Made by a program: the position numbers and the translations under genes. A stretch of 64,000 nucleotides of DNA from NCBI RefSeq assembly GCF_037392515.1, contig NC_090280.1, forward strand, positions 22,387,118 through 22,451,117, read 5' to 3'. The notes under the pieces were generated by a model that worked only from the letters and a program-made list of their open reading frames with translations, made no database searches and was not told the origin of the DNA. Within the stretch, counting starts at the first letter, position 1. Every line of letters begins with the position of its first letter. The stretch is from Haliotis asinina (lineage: Eukaryota > Mollusca > Gastropoda > Lepetellida > Haliotidae). Of the stretch, positions 34,692 through 47,830 are shown piece after piece.

Positions 34692-34826
34692 GTTAAGTAT
34701 TATTGCAGCTATATGGCGGCGGTTTGTATATAATCGAGTCTGGAATAGAGAATCCAGTGATCAATAGCATGAACATCAACTGCTCAACCAAGTCAGCGAG
34801 TCACCCGATCCCGTTAATCAGACAGA
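34692..34826 (-). mobile_element. SINE fragment duplicated with the unit
   Basis: Ortholog of 20,622-20,755, nearly identical. Confidence 0.72.
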
Positions 34827-34969
34827 TTGTTTTATTGGTTATGGGGGCATGCTTACCTGTACAGTTTACAAATCATCTAAGAATGGTCAAAATATCGGTG
34901 TACAAAGGTTGATCTAAGATTGAAAATATTGTGTGGAAATAAAGCGGTTACACTGAACATTCGGCTGGA

Positions 34970-35560
34970 TCAGCTAGTTGTCCATAATAAACATTTTGTA
35001 GCAGTGAAAACTATTCATCTCGTATATCCTGTTTTTATTTCTGACAAATGCAAAAAATAGGGTTGTCTGTTTGAGTTTGAGCCGACCATCACAGTGTGAA
35101 CTGTAAAATTCTGTTATTGATGTATCATCGTCATTCCTATATATGTTGACTTTGAAATCGTTGTGGGATGCTCTATATTTATAAAATGCCTGGATCAAAT
35201 GATGATGTTTCATTTTGTTATGTATAATTCTAGGTATCACTTTCGGGCATAATAATGTTCGTTCATTAACAACAACTTGAAACAGAACTTACTCACTTTT
35301 ATTTCGGTACGTGAGTTCCTAATTCTTATTGAAAATTCTAAATACAGACAAACAGACTTTATACGCTTGTTGAACCAGTCTCGATGAAAATATTATACTG
35401 AATTATTAAATTAATGTGCCACTAACGGTCACTGACAATGATGAAACACAATAAAAGCTGATGTGTCGAGATTCAGTTCCAAACCCCACTGGCGCAAAAC
35501 GATTCCAGAAAATTCAATTGTCTTTGGAGACCATAGATGCTTTTACATAGACTTACAACT
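34970..35560 (-). mobile_element. Non-LTR retrotransposon relic
   Basis: Counterpart of 20,940-21,480. The minus strand keeps an 88-codon frame (HNKMKHHHLIQAFYKYRASH and on) in its 3' part, also open in unit A. Confidence 0.45.
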
Positions 35561-35885
35561 AGGAGATGAGTTTCTTCAAAAACATTTAATGGCGTACAAG
35601 CTATATTTAATCGAGAACCTTCATGTGTTAAGCCTTGAGTCGACGACAGGGTTATATATCCTTAACCAATATCTATTGTCTATCTAATTAGCACATGAAC
35701 TGAATCCGCATGTAAACCTAATATCTACTTTTGTCCAGAGATGATTCAACCGTTTTCATTATGGTTTGCCTAAAGGGACACGCATTTTAATTGGGGTAAG
35801 ACTGAAGTGGAAATTGGTATAACTGGAGGGAAATGTCTCGAGTGCGTGCCATTGTATACGTATTTGGGTATTACTTGCTTCTCCG

Positions 35886-36141
35886 ACCCGTGCAGGTTCC
35901 GGGGTAGAATAGGCCTTCAGCAACCCATGTTTGCCATGTATGCCTGTCGTAAGAGGCGACTAACGGGATCAGGTGGTTAGGCTCGCTGACTTGGTTGACA
36001 TATGTCATCGGTTCCCAATTGCGCAGATCGATGCTCATGTTCTTGGTCACTGGATTGTTTGATCCAGGCTCGATTATTTACAGACCGCCATCATATCGCT
36101 GGAATATTGCTGAGTGCGGCGTAAAACTCACTCACTAACTC
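35886..36141 (+). mobile_element. SINE copy
   Basis: A full-looking copy: GGGGTAGAATAGGCCTTCAG at the 5' side, GAGGCGACTAACGGGATCAG, TGGAATATTGCTGAGTGCGG and the ACTCACTCACT tail. Target duplications are not clear. Confidence 0.8.
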
Positions 36142-36144
36142 AGT

Positions 36145-36290
36145 AAGACTTCTTTACATTGTCACCATCCACAGTAACATACTTCTCCCAACATTTCTTG
36201 ACCTTGTGCAGACCTCTTAAATAGACCCCCTAATTTCATGTAAAACCAACGCTCCGCCTCTTCAATGACCTCAAAGCTATCATCAAAATT
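36145..36290 (-). mobile_element. Mariner-like transposase C-terminal relic
   Basis: The minus strand reads SFEVIEEAERWFYMKLGGLF and, in another frame, LHKVKKCWEKYVTVDGDNV, typical of mariner C-termini. A related copy is at 24,480-24,640. Confidence 0.5.
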
Positions 36291-37394
36291 ACAAGGGTGT
36301 CCACATGTTGGCTCATTTGTCAGGTATGGTCAGACCTCTTGCCAAAGAACTGATTCCCCAACTCTCTCGCGTTATACTATGGCAGATATTACACATATTT
36401 ATGCCACTTCCTTTTGAATTACTCTTCAAGATATTTGACACAAAAATTATTTATGTTTCACTGCATGAGTCTGAGGACTGCTGGGCCAGATAGAGTACAA
36501 AAATACACACTATTCACATCTTCGCATGTAAACGCTCCCTTCGAGTGGAGACATCGACACCAACCTATACAGTATAGGGTAAATGTGATAGAAATCCTTA
36601 GTATATCTTTACATTTAATTGTTCCATGAAATATTGAATTAGAGTGTTATATATGACTTATTTAAGATAGCATACCGAACGCAGGGCATGCGGCAAGATT
36701 AAAATGTTTGCTTGATCAGGACTGGCACTCCCCTCTCTTCAACAGTTTTAAAACTAGAAATTCGACTTTCTGAAAGGGTACTTCTGGCCGCATACCTCAA
36801 GCGATTAACAACTACAAAGTCAAGTAGGAAGAGAAGTGTCAGACAGGAATTAAAGACAGGAAATAGTAAGTTGTGGTGATGCGAGAACGACATGTCTTTG
36901 ATGACTTAAAATGTTAATGACAGACTGATAAATAAGTGGAAACATGAAGCGGTTGGAATACATATTTTAAGAACCAGTATATAATGACGTGTTTCCCCGT
37001 GGTTATTAACGATCTATTACGCCCAGCTCCACTGAAAACTGTCTCGTGGCTTTGTCCGATCTGAAGCTCGTATAAACTTAAACTCGTTTTCAGTGGCACA
37101 GTGCAAAAGTACACGGCTGTATCGTTTTCGACCGGTGTTTTTTCACATTCCATCTGTAGGTTCAGCATATATCATCCAAAACTGTATTCCACAGGAGATA
37201 TCGCTTGTGTGAAATTTTCTCCTCGGAGATATCGTTTTCACAGTAGATTTTACACAATGCCCTGGCAATACTATGACGTCATGAACTCGATGACGTCACA
37301 ATGTTACGACATCGATGCACTGAAAGTGTGATGGTAATGCTGTGTTCAGACATGTACACTGAAAACTAAGGAAACATGACTTTGGATGATAAAT

Positions 37395-37540
37395 AGAATC
37401 TCACCCTAGTGTCTACTGATATGAGTTATATCAACACCGCTTTATAAAGGTAAAAGCATCCTTGGCAAGCCTCAGATATTTGTTACTTGATCAACGTGCA
37501 TTGATATATTTGATGTCAGTAGACACTTGGGTGAGATTCT
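37395..37540. mobile_element. MITE-like element with about 27-bp inverted ends
   Basis: AGAATCTCACCCTAGTGTCT at the left is mirrored by GTAGACACTTGGGTGAGATT at the right; the inside is non-coding. Confidence 0.6.
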
Positions 37541-38064
37541 CCATTTCTTTACACGTGTGGTTGACTGATATCTGCAGGAAAAGGACTGTTAACAGTTGTT
37601 CAAATGTCAGCTGGTGTTCAGCTACAGATCACGATACGTCAGTCCTAAGACAAATACGTCATGAGGGACAAATTCTTGGCATAGTGATACTCATACAAAA
37701 GTAGGATAGCAGTGCTGTGTATTCTGCGCATTCCAGCACAATATGGGACATCTGTATGAAGTAACATGGTTGAACAAATTTACAGCACGTAAAACTAAAG
37801 TGAAGCTTTAAAAACATTTAGAGAAGACATTAAAAACAATTCTTTAACAAATTCATGATTCTTATTAAATCGTGTATGAGCATGTTGAACATGGGTAATA
37901 TATTTATATAGCGTTTTATTTGAGGTGCTGACAATCAAATGATCACAGACGGAAACCAGTCTGGTACTGATGGGTCATGGAAACAAGGAGTCTTAGCCGA
38001 CAAGCCCATCCATTTAGCTCATGTGCAAATTACCACGTGCAATCCTATTATAATATATAGAGAA

Positions 38065-38178
38065 ACTAAACTATGTCCCTTGAAAAACCATATTAGATGA
38101 CACGAGTGAATGGTTTTATTATTAACTGGCGAAAGCGAGAGTTTCATAAATATTGTGTTACACGGGACATAGTTTCGT
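38065..38178. mobile_element. Possible MITE
   Basis: AAACTAAACTATGTCCC is mirrored by GGGACATAGTTTCG about 100 bp away. Confidence 0.35.
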
Positions 38179-38769
38179 ATTTTATGTATGCCTCACTCAG
38201 CATTAGCGAAATAATATCGAGCAAAGTACTTCTTTACTAAGAATTCAACGAGTGGGATGACACTCAGCTTTCCGCGAGTCAAGCAAGGTCTAATGCTACT
38301 GTGACCGAGGCATTAGCATTTTCACGTCATAACTGTAAAACGCTTTGACGTCATAAGTACGGCATCACGCGATGTTATTTCACAATGTGTAATAACTTTC
38401 TAACAGTGATATCTACAACGGATGAGTAATAAAATATTGATCGGTGTGCTGAGAAAGCATAAGATTTAAATCTTTCTGATAAAACAGGTTAAAGCTATAT
38501 TGATTGAAAAATTGTGTTTTCACATTATCTCTGTTGATGAAATGTAACATAAGTTTCATGTTACGAAAACAAAAGATTACAGCTTTAGTGACTGAACAAA
38601 TATGTTTTCGCTACATCATTGTTGATATACTATGATATACTTCAGTTAAGCTTAACGATTCATGGTTAAAAGCGTCCGCTTGCTGAAAGGACATACTGTT
38701 TGGCATCTGCATTCATCACTGCAATGTGCAAACATCAACGTTCACCGGATATGTAGAGGACAAGCAGGA

Positions 38770-39042
38770 GCAGACGTGTAGATGTGGAACTGTACCGTCA
38801 GTTTAGGCCTCACCTAGAACTATGATCCTCTATTCTGGGGTATGAAGGGTGGAGAGAAGTGTAGATGTGGAACTGTTCCGTCCGTTATGATACTGTGATC
38901 TTATGTTGAGGTGTTTGTAGAGTGGAGAAACGTGTAGATGTGGAACTGTTCCGTCAGTTTAGACTTCACCTGATACAGTGATTTTTTGTAGAGGAGTATG
39001 AAGGGTGGAGAGACGTGTAGATGTGGAACTGTTCCCTCAGGA
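38770..39042 (-). repeat. 83-bp repeat run at the 3' end of unit C (about 3 units)
   Basis: Three diverged units containing ACGTGTAGATGTGGAACTGT; unexpanded, as in B and D. Confidence 0.85.
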
Positions 39043-39149
39043 TTCGTTCGTAATCATATAGAGGGGAGACATCGTTGTTGGAAGCACGAGGTACATCACT
39101 GAAGTCATGGGATAATCTCTCTGCCATCGCAGTGAGGCATTCACCACAT
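38966..39149 (-). pseudogene. Unit C tail exon
   Basis: 60 codons then TGA: CGECLTAMAERLSHDF, then YERILREQFHIYTSL. Same length as genes A and B. Confidence 0.8.
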
Positions 39150-39476
39150 CTGTAATCACAACATTACACTTATATTGCGGTCAAAGTTGATTTGCCCAAA
39201 AGTGCATACATTTTTCTTTCAAGCAATATGCAGTGGAAATCATCTCCTATAAACGCCCTCAAAAATGATCATAGATTTCCAACACTTTTTGTCACAGATT
39301 GTACATGGATACATTTACTACTAAACGATGAAGGCTTATAGTCTAAGACTTCTGAGATAAGTTGAGTAAATGGTGTTTGATACAGAAGAAAGCAACCGTT
39401 TATATGAAGATTTGTTTACTGGCTATTACGCGATGGGAGGCTCCAGCACTTAAGATAAAAGCATAAAAACATGTAC

Positions 39477-39492
39477 CCTTTGTCCTGGTTCT
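39477..39492 (-). pseudogene. Unit C 16-nt microexon
   Basis: Encodes NQDK with split end codons; acceptor TTGCAG, donor GTACAT. Confidence 0.6.
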
Positions 39493-39697
39493 CTGCAAAT
39501 AAAACAAAAGACAGACGTGTACATTTCTAAACGGATCGATTCGTTCACAATGAGTAACAGTAAACAATTAGTCGCTTTTAGAATAGTCCATCACCAAAAC
39601 CAGTACACTATAATATTGTGTTGGTTGTTCAGTGTTGAGGATTGGAGGGGAATTGAAACTTACATTGCATGGAAAAATATTCATGCATTCTTTATAC

Positions 39698-39814
39698 CTT
39701 TCACGTCCTTGCAGACAAGAACAGTGACTGCTGCCACCACAACTGCCAAAGCAGTCAGCATAACGAAGTAGACAGCTACGATGGGAACGATGTCGTCTAC
39801 GTTTGCATTACCTT
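39698..39814 (-). pseudogene. Unit C TM2 exon
   Basis: 117 nt, GNANVDD then IVPIVAVYFVMLTALAVVVA and CKDVK; splice sites intact. Confidence 0.8.
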
Positions 39815-39845
39815 CTGATACAAGATGAGACATATCTGTATTAAG

Positions 39846-40117
39846 TGAGCGAGTGAGTGAGTTAATATTTAACGTCACATCAGCAATATTACAGCCATAT
39901 CGTGACTAGAACATACGTGACATAAAACGAAACATATATACATGTTATAAAGAACACATATTATATGTTATAAAAACACTAGACTATCACAGTTAGTATT
40001 TAGAACTAGCGTGGAAACTTAAAAAATAATAGTATCACTATTTGGACGGTACAATATAAACACAGGCCACAGATCGCCAACAACTGAAGTTAGATCACCA
40101 TACTAGGGGCCATAGGG
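39846..40117 (-). mobile_element. Diverged 3' UTR of an I-clade LINE
   Basis: It aligns with the 3' UTR of the LINE copies at 40,195-40,460 and 51,790-52,048 (TAACGTCACATCAGCAATAT, ACTAGGGGCCATAGGGACTT) but is more diverged. Minus strand. It marks the left edge of the foreign DNA in unit C. Confidence 0.65.
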
Positions 40118-40194
40118 ACTTGCCGTGCTTGCTTTCAACAGGTAGAGGTGCTGCTTGCAGTCTTCTGCCAACACACAAGATGCCCGCTGTACTA
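40118..40194 (-). mobile_element. Short BEL/Pao-derived fragment next to a LINE 3' end
   Basis: Inverse complement of the sequence at about 52,049-52,135 directly after the inner LINE, joined to a LINE 3' end at the same base. It is a fossil fragment. Confidence 0.65.
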
Positions 40195-41533
40195 GTGAGT
40201 GAGTTCGTAGTTAACGTCACATCGGCAATATTCTAGCCATATCGTGACGAGAACATGTTTGATATTGAAATGAAATATGCATATACTATAAAAACCTGTC
40301 GTGAAAGGACAGTAAAATAACTAGAATATCACAGTTAGCATTTAAAACTAGTGTAGAAAGTTAAGACTAATATCACTATTTGGACAATACAACATAAAAT
40401 ACGGGCTATATATCACCAACAACTGAAGGTAGATCACCATACTAGGGGCCATAGGGACTTACAATACTTCTGCTACCTGCATGGTCCCTGGCTGGATTTA
40501 CACCATCCCCTCAGCTGCTGGCGACTGTATGCAGGATCACCCACAAATTACAATGACAGAAATACTACGGCTGAAAAGAAGGAAGATTAATATTGACCTC
40601 AAATGTTTTGGGACTTACGTACCCTCTCGGGAGGACAATAATTTTACGGCACTTCAACCCGAGGATATAGCCACTAACAATCTCAGTTATTAATTTAACT
40701 TCCAATCATAAAATACTTATTTACTTACAAGTCACTCGACAAATCCAATTCTTTTACAAATGAAATAATTAAATGAGAACTTACGTTACTAAAAAGGTCC
40801 TTCATAGTTCTTGATTTGAACTAATTATCCCTTGTGATGGAATATTGGACACAGTCAAGCAAGACATGCTTGACCGTGATTATGTCATCACAAGGGATGC
40901 AGAGCGGAGGATCCTCACCCTTCAATAAGTATTCATCAATATATCTTGTATGGCCAATACGACATCGCTGCATGATGACCTCTTCAAATGTGGACTGACA
41001 GCCCAAGTAGGTGTAACCAATATACGGTTTTATTTAATTTAATTTATTTATACCTACTTGTGTGTCCCACTTCTCCTGCATCGGATCACGGATGTAAGTT
41101 CTAATGCTAGTTTTGTAATCAGAGTATGGAATAGGAAGTGGTGTCACAGATTTGTTGAGTGCTGCCTTAGCAGCAAGATCAGCCATTGTGTTACCAGAAA
41201 TGCCTACGTGGCCTACGTAACCAACAGAAGACGATGTCGTTTTGGCAAGATCGTTATACAATTCAATAATTTCAGTTAAAACTGGATGTTTACAAGACAA
41301 ATTTTTAATAGCCTGAAGACACGAAAGAGATTCGGAATATGTTATATACTGTTTATGTTTAAGATGTCTTTGAATATATTTTAGAGCCGTTAATATGGCG
41401 TTAGCTGCAGCTGTGAAAATAGAACTGTTGTCGGGCAATCTAGAAGATACTGTTCTGGATCCAATGACGGTGGCACAACCTACTGCGCCACCGCCCTTGG
41501 ACCCATCTGTGAATAAGGATTTATAATTGCTAT
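40195..41533 (-). mobile_element. Outer I-clade LINE, 3' part
   Basis: 3' UTR plus RNase H region on the minus strand (SDSLSCLQAIKN-type, HVGISGNTMADLAAKAALNK). It is interrupted at 41,533 by the BEL element and resumes at 54,380; GCTAT is duplicated at the break. Frames are broken, and it is more diverged than the inner copy. Confidence 0.85.
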
Positions 41534-42069
41534 TGTAAATGACAGGAAGTCACTTTTCTTTATTTAGCGGTAGGCTGTTGAATGGCTTAGAAAAGCGTGC
41601 AGTGGGGCCCTGGGAACGAACATGTGCATCGCTGGAGGAGAAAACGATGATGAACGGTTTCGTTGTTTGGGGTGCATTGATTCTGCCACGAAATTTGTAA
41701 GTAATATATTTATTGGCATATGCATGCATGGTATATGTACTTAAGAAATATTATTTATAAAAGTACACTTAATAGCCAAAATGTTGATAGCTACCACCAT
41801 TATGATGTGACACGTGCATGTTTTTACCGCATCTTGAATGACATGTAATAATAAGGTAATAACTGAGTTAGTAAGGTAAAAAGGCATTATTTTGTACATA
41901 AGGGTATCATCCAAATAAGCCTCTATTTTGAATGGTTTCAGCTTGAACCTGCTACATGTGGTTTACTGTACAACGCAAATCTACTAATGTGCACTACGTA
42001 ACTGTCACAGAATAAAGCAGTGTTTATGAGCCTGGCAGAATCGACTATTGTTGACTTTTAAAACTGACA
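41534..42069 (+). repeat. 5' LTR of the BEL/Pao element
   Basis: Starts TGTAAATGACAGGAAGTCAC and ends AAACTGACA; about 536 bp. It is followed by a perfect 22-bp palindrome at 42,073-42,094. Confidence 0.9.
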
Positions 42070-45000
42070 TTAAGTTCAAGAAATTTCTTGAACTGTGATT
42101 TGAGTTCTTAATAATGGCATTAAGATGACACAGATAGTGATATTGTTGAAGCAATAAAGCATTATCGTCAGGAAAGAGGAGGCATGGATCAAGAATAATG
42201 AGTTGCTGGAAGCTGTTGTAAATAATCCAGATGAGATTGTTGATGCTAAAAGATACATGGCCGGGGTTCAGGGTAATTATGATGAACTGAAAAAAGACGT
42301 GAAGGTTTGGCTGGATACACTAGAAAGCTTGATGACATTCAACCAAGTGATTGAATAAGCCAAACAGGTAGAAGTTCTGTGTTAACTTCAAGTTTCAAAG
42401 TGAAACGAAAAGCGAAAAAGGCTGCCTTGCTAGCGAAGGCTGGTATGTTAGAGAAACACCATTCACTAAAGAGACAGCAAGCTGAGATACAGTTAGCACA
42501 AGAGAAACTAGACTTAGAATGTGAAATGCAGGTAACAGAGGCTGAAGAGAAGATATATGAAGAGTTTGAAACTGAACTAACTCAAGGGCTGTATGCTCAC
42601 AAAGGGGACGGGTCATTGAGGAACACTGATGGGAGGAGATTACAAAATCAGACTTACGAACAACGACCACAGCATACATATCTAAACCAATCAGCTGGAT
42701 CATGTGTTGGCAGAGCTCATACAGATAAACATGATGGCTCAGGTAAATCAGGACATGTGCATAACGTAAACCCTACCACTGGTGAATTGGTATCAATCAA
42801 ATCAGTCCGAATCAAATGCAGTGCTTGTGCAACAGAAGATGTTGGAAGTAGTGCAACTACCCAAAAGCGAGCTCGTCAAATTTGATGGCGACCCATTGAG
42901 ATACTGGATGTTTATCAGGTCATTTGAGACTAACGTTGCACAAACTTCAGTTAGCAGTGGTGCAAAGTTGAATCGATTTCTGAACTATTGTACGGGCAAG
43001 GCTTTGTCTGTAATAGAATGCTGTTCAGTCATGGATCCTGATGAAGGATATTTAGAAGCCCTGAGACTTCTCAAAACAAGATTCGGAAGTCAACATGTCA
43101 TAGCAAATGCCTGGATTGAGAAGATCAGTGAAGGCACATGGTTGCGGCCTACGGATGTTGAAGGATTGTGTAACTATGCCTATGATCTTAGAAGTGGTAT
43201 GTTGACACTAAAGGCTATGGGCAAGGTTAATGAAGTGGATAACCAGATGCGCATGGTAAAGATTGCATCACGGTTACCAACCTATCTTCAAGGAAGATGG
43301 AGGAAGAAGGCAGTTGAACATCTCGAAGCAACAGGAGATTACCCTGGTATAGAACAGCTGGTAGATTTTGTTCTACGGGCTGCTGAAGAAGCCAATGATC
43401 CAGTATTTGGTGTTGTGACTGGAAACAGACCGAAGGGTGAAACTACATTGATTAGAATAAGATCCTTTGAGAAGAAAGGTGTCAACTACAGTGTTCAAAC
43501 TAATACGAACAATAATCACCTATCTAGCCCTGGTTCAGGTTTACCAGTGCCCAGGGTGCCCACTAGGTAATGGAGAACATGTACTTTTCATGTGTGTAAA
43601 GTTCAGGGACATGACACCTGAGAATAGATATGCATTTGTTTTTCAAATAATCACAGGTCAAGGGACTGTCGTAAGCCAAGCAAATGTCAGGTGCAGGGTT
43701 GTATGAGAAAGCACTCAAGATTAATACATCTTCTGGTGAAACCTGAAATTGATTCTCAACCATACCTTAAGCAGACACGCCAGAGGTCGACTGATCTTAA
43801 ACAAGACAAACCATTGGAGGCTGGAAGTTCCGCTTGCAATATTGCATCTGCTCTAGGACCAAGGGTTGCTCTACCTGTGGTAAGAGTTCAAGTCTCTGCG
43901 AAGTCTGGTACTAGAAAGATATGGACATATGCCTTACTCGACAGTGGAAGTACTAACAGTACTGCAGTAATGACCTCTTTGATGAACTTGGAGTGGATGC
44001 TTCTGAAACAGCTCTCTTACTGACGACATTGGAGAAAGTGAACAGCAAAACAAATACTAGGATGGGCTGTTTATTGATAACAGACGCAGGTAACGGAACA
44101 ACCATAGAACTGTCACATGTATTTGGAACCTCAAATCTGTCCATTTGTAAATATGATTCTGTACATCAACAGAATGTCGATGAATGGCAGCATTTACAGG
44201 GTATGGTCTTTCCTACCATGGACAGAAAGAATGTAGGTTTAATCATTGGTCAAGATGTTCCAGTGGCACTTGGACCAATTGATGTGCGAAAAGGAAAGCA
44301 CAATGAACCTTATGCTGTGAAAACCGCCCTGGGCTGGGTTCTGAATGGTCCACTAAGAGATATCAGAAAAGATGAAGTCATCTCACATTTAGTGCAGGTT
44401 GATCAAAGAAGTTGAGAAATTCTGGAAATTAGAAATATGTGAATCATTGAGAAACAATACATGTGAAATGTCTCAGGAAGACAGGCGGGCGATCAAGATA
44501 TGGGATGAGTCTGCAGAGGTTGTGGATGGTCACTATGAAATGGAAATACCATTCAAGAGCAGGCCACCTAATGTAAAGAATAACTACATTGTTGCTGAGA
44601 GTTGTCTTGAGTCACTTGGCAAACGGTTGTTAAAAGATGAGACTTGTTTGCAAAATATCAGTTGGGAATCAAGCAATTGATCAACAGAGGGTATGCAGAA
44701 AAAGTGAAGAAGGAAGATATCAACAAACCAGGTAAAGGCGCATGGTATATTCCCCATCACGCATAAATGAGCATAAACCATACAAATTAGGAATTGTTTT
44801 TGATTGTGCAGCTACGTATTGTGGAACCAGTTTGAATGATCAAGTTTATCAGGGCCCAGATCTCACGAACAAGTTGATAGGCGTGTTACTGCGATTTCGT
44901 GAAGACCCCATAGGTGTTATGGGGGACATAGAACAGATGTTCCATCAGGTGAGGGTACCAGAGAGTGATCGAGATTATCTAAGGTTTCTGTGGTTCTCAG

Positions 45001-47064
45001 ATAGTGGAAACATTCAGCCAGATGTTTACCGCATGACTGTGCACTTGTTTGGAGGGGTGTGGAGCCCATGTTGTGCGAGTGATGCACTTAGGCGCACTGC
45101 AGAGGATAATAGTGCAACCTATGACCCTAAGGTTGTGCAGACTGTCCTTGAAAACTTCTACGTAGATGATTGTCTCAAGTCATTAATGACAGATACTGAA
45201 ACAATTAAACACGTTCAAGATTTGTGTGCTCTTGTGTCACATGGTGGATTCAACTTGAACAAGTGGGTCAGCAATAGCAGAGAAGTGCTTCAGTCCATTC
45301 CCGAAGAACAGAGAGCAAAAGGGGTTAAAGAAGTTCACCTAGTTGGAGGCAGATTACCTAAGGAAAGAGCACTAGGGGTTCTTTGGGACACTGAGAATGA
45401 TGAGTTTAGTTTCAGGTTGAGGATTAATGAGTATGATTGCGTCAGTGTGACCCACTGGGGTTCCATACATCCTGAAAGCACAGAAGGTATTCCAAAGTGA
45501 ATCAAGACTGCGTAAAGGTTGGGATGAAATCCTGAATCCAACAAACATTGACAAATGGAGAAAGTGGATAGAAGACTTGCACAAAGCTGGAGAACTTTAA
45601 GTTGTCACAAAATGTGATCACTCAGGCATCACAAGATGTTGACTATGAATTGCATCATTTCCCAGATGCTTCCTCTGAGGGATGTGGCGCTGTATCCTAC
45701 CTGAGAGTACTGAAATGTGATGGACCATTTCAATGTTTTTTGTTAATAAGCAAGTCCAGGTTAGCACCATAGAAGAAAATGACCATACCACGTCTGGAAT
45801 TGTCAGCGGCAGTCATTGCAGTAAAGTTGGATGTGATGCTTCGTCACGAGCTCAGGATGAAGATTAGCAGATCAGTGTTTTGGACGGACAGTACAATTGT
45901 GATACAATACATTAGGAATGAAAATAAACGTTTCCATGTGTTCGGAGCCAACAGGGTCGCTCTTATCCACGAGACTTCAGAGCCACATAAATGGAGACAT
46001 GTGAGCAGTGCAGAGAATCCTGCTGATGATGTGTCACGAGGTTTGGATGCAGAACAAATGGTGTCTTCTGAGAGGTGGAAACATGGTCCTGAATTTCTAC
46101 TTCAGTCAGAGTCTGAATGGCCGACAAATGTAAGTCTCAATCTAGACATCCCTGAGGGTGACAGGGAAGTTAAAAAGACTGCAACGAGTTACACATCTGG
46201 GATGAGTAACTGTAGTAATCTCCTGGTTAACTTATTTGAGAAATACTCCTCAGGGCATAGCTTGAAACGGGCTGTAGCATGGATTTTGAGATTAAGAACA
46301 ATTCTCTTTAATAAGACTCAAAGGAAACATATGAACATATGAACCAGAGCTTAAGGCACTTGAAGCAGGGAAGTCAGTTGCAAGAAGTAGTTCCCTTTAT
46401 CGACTTGAACCAATGCGTAGTACAGCGGGGGGCACCCGTGGCGAGCCACCTCCTCGTGGTGGGTGCTGGGTAACGCTATGTGCTCGCCAACCCCCCGTTG
46501 TGGACCCGGGGGCATATTTGGTTCACCAATCCGTTAGCCATGGGTTGCGGCCCTGTGTCGGTGGAGGAGGGGATCCTGGTGGTTGAGGGTAACAGGGGCC
46601 TGCAACCGTGTCCCTGTTGCTCAACACGCCACTTTGGCCCTAACTTCACCTAGACGGGAGGTTGAATAGGCCCAATTCAATCAATCGGCTGGTCACGCCA
46701 AGCCCTGTGCATGGTGAATACTTTTGCACGTAGTACTTTGATTATATGATCTTGGCTTTTTTTGGCTTTCAATGTACACTTTTTTTGTGTACTAATTTGC
46801 CTAGAGTCCCATGCCAGAAGGCGGTGGCTCATGGGCCAATCTGGCAATATTAACCTCTGAATTCTGAGTTTCTTCAGAAATGAGTCGAGGGCGAACCAGC
46901 CTGGCATTTGTTCCGTTTGATTCAACAGCTTTTCAAGTTTTTATTGGCTGGAGTATAACATCCCTGTAGCCCTGGTGGAACAGACTGGTTTCCGCTGTAA
47001 CACCGTCCTTGTTGACACTCCATGGTGGGTGGGGAGCAGGGTTGTCGAACACTTTTCCTACATA

Positions 47065-47769
47065 ATGGCTACCTCCATTCCTTCTGCTTCATCGAAGAAT
47101 AAACGCCGGTATGTTGATGATGAAGGCTCATCTGACTTAGTTGACTCGTGGCCGAGATTTATTGTCATCTCATCTGCTGATGAAAACCCTCTCAAGTTGA
47201 ACTCCTTTGCTATTTCCAAGGGCATTCACGGTGTCTGTGGAGAAGTTAAGGATGTAACGCGACTTCGAAATGGCTCTCTGTTGGTGGAATGTGCGCGTAA
47301 GCAACAATCAGACAATCTGTTGAAATTAAAACAGTTTGTGAATACACCCGTTGTTGCCTCTGTACACAGAACTCTGAATTCATGTAGAGGCATTGTCAGA
47401 GATAGGGCTCATTGTCTTTCTGACATGACTGAGGAGGAAATTGTTACTGAGCTTCACAATCAAGGGGTCATCTCTGTAAAGCGATTTTCCAAAAAGAAAG
47501 ACGATGGCACAACAATCAAGCTCAATACGTATTTGTTCACGTTTTCACATTCCGTCCTTCCAAAATTTGTAAAAGCTGGATATATCAACATTGGGGTGGA
47601 GGTGTATGTACCGTCTCCTCTCCGATGTTTCAAATGTCAAAAATTTGGTCATGGGGCCAAGTTCTGCCGCAACAGCTCGGTATGTTCCCGTTGTGGTAGT
47701 GCACACGAACTTTCCGAGTGTACGAATGGCATTAAGTGTGCTAACTGTGATGGAGACCACTTAGCCTAA
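47065..47769 (+). pseudogene. LINE ORF1 (nucleic-acid-binding, CCHC knuckles), truncated
   Basis: A gag-like ORF1. Residues near the end show CFKCQKFGHGAKFC, CSRCGSAHELSEC and CANCDGDH, three zinc knuckles. The frame could begin at 46975, but ATG at 47065 (MATSIPSASSKNKR) looks more like the family start. A TAA right after DHLA cuts it; the same frame continues with SKSCPFYERE, so the original protein was longer. Confidence 0.75.
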
Positions 47770-47830
47770 TCTAAGTCCTGTCCTTTTTATGAACGCGAGA
47801 CAAAAATTTAACATATCCAATTGAACCTCC

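Larger units (their letters stand above)
34827..38585. other. Intergenic region between gene B and pseudogene C
   Basis: It contains a non-LTR RT relic (34,970-35,560), a SINE (35,886-36,141), a mariner relic (36,145-36,290) and two palindromic MITE-like insertions (37,395-37,540 and about 38,065-38,178). No host gene is visible. The far right part aligns with the sequence before gene D. Confidence 0.55.

Noticed and set aside
42379-46342. Series of host genes on the plus strand
   Set aside because: These frames are parts of the BEL/Pao fossil between the two LTRs.
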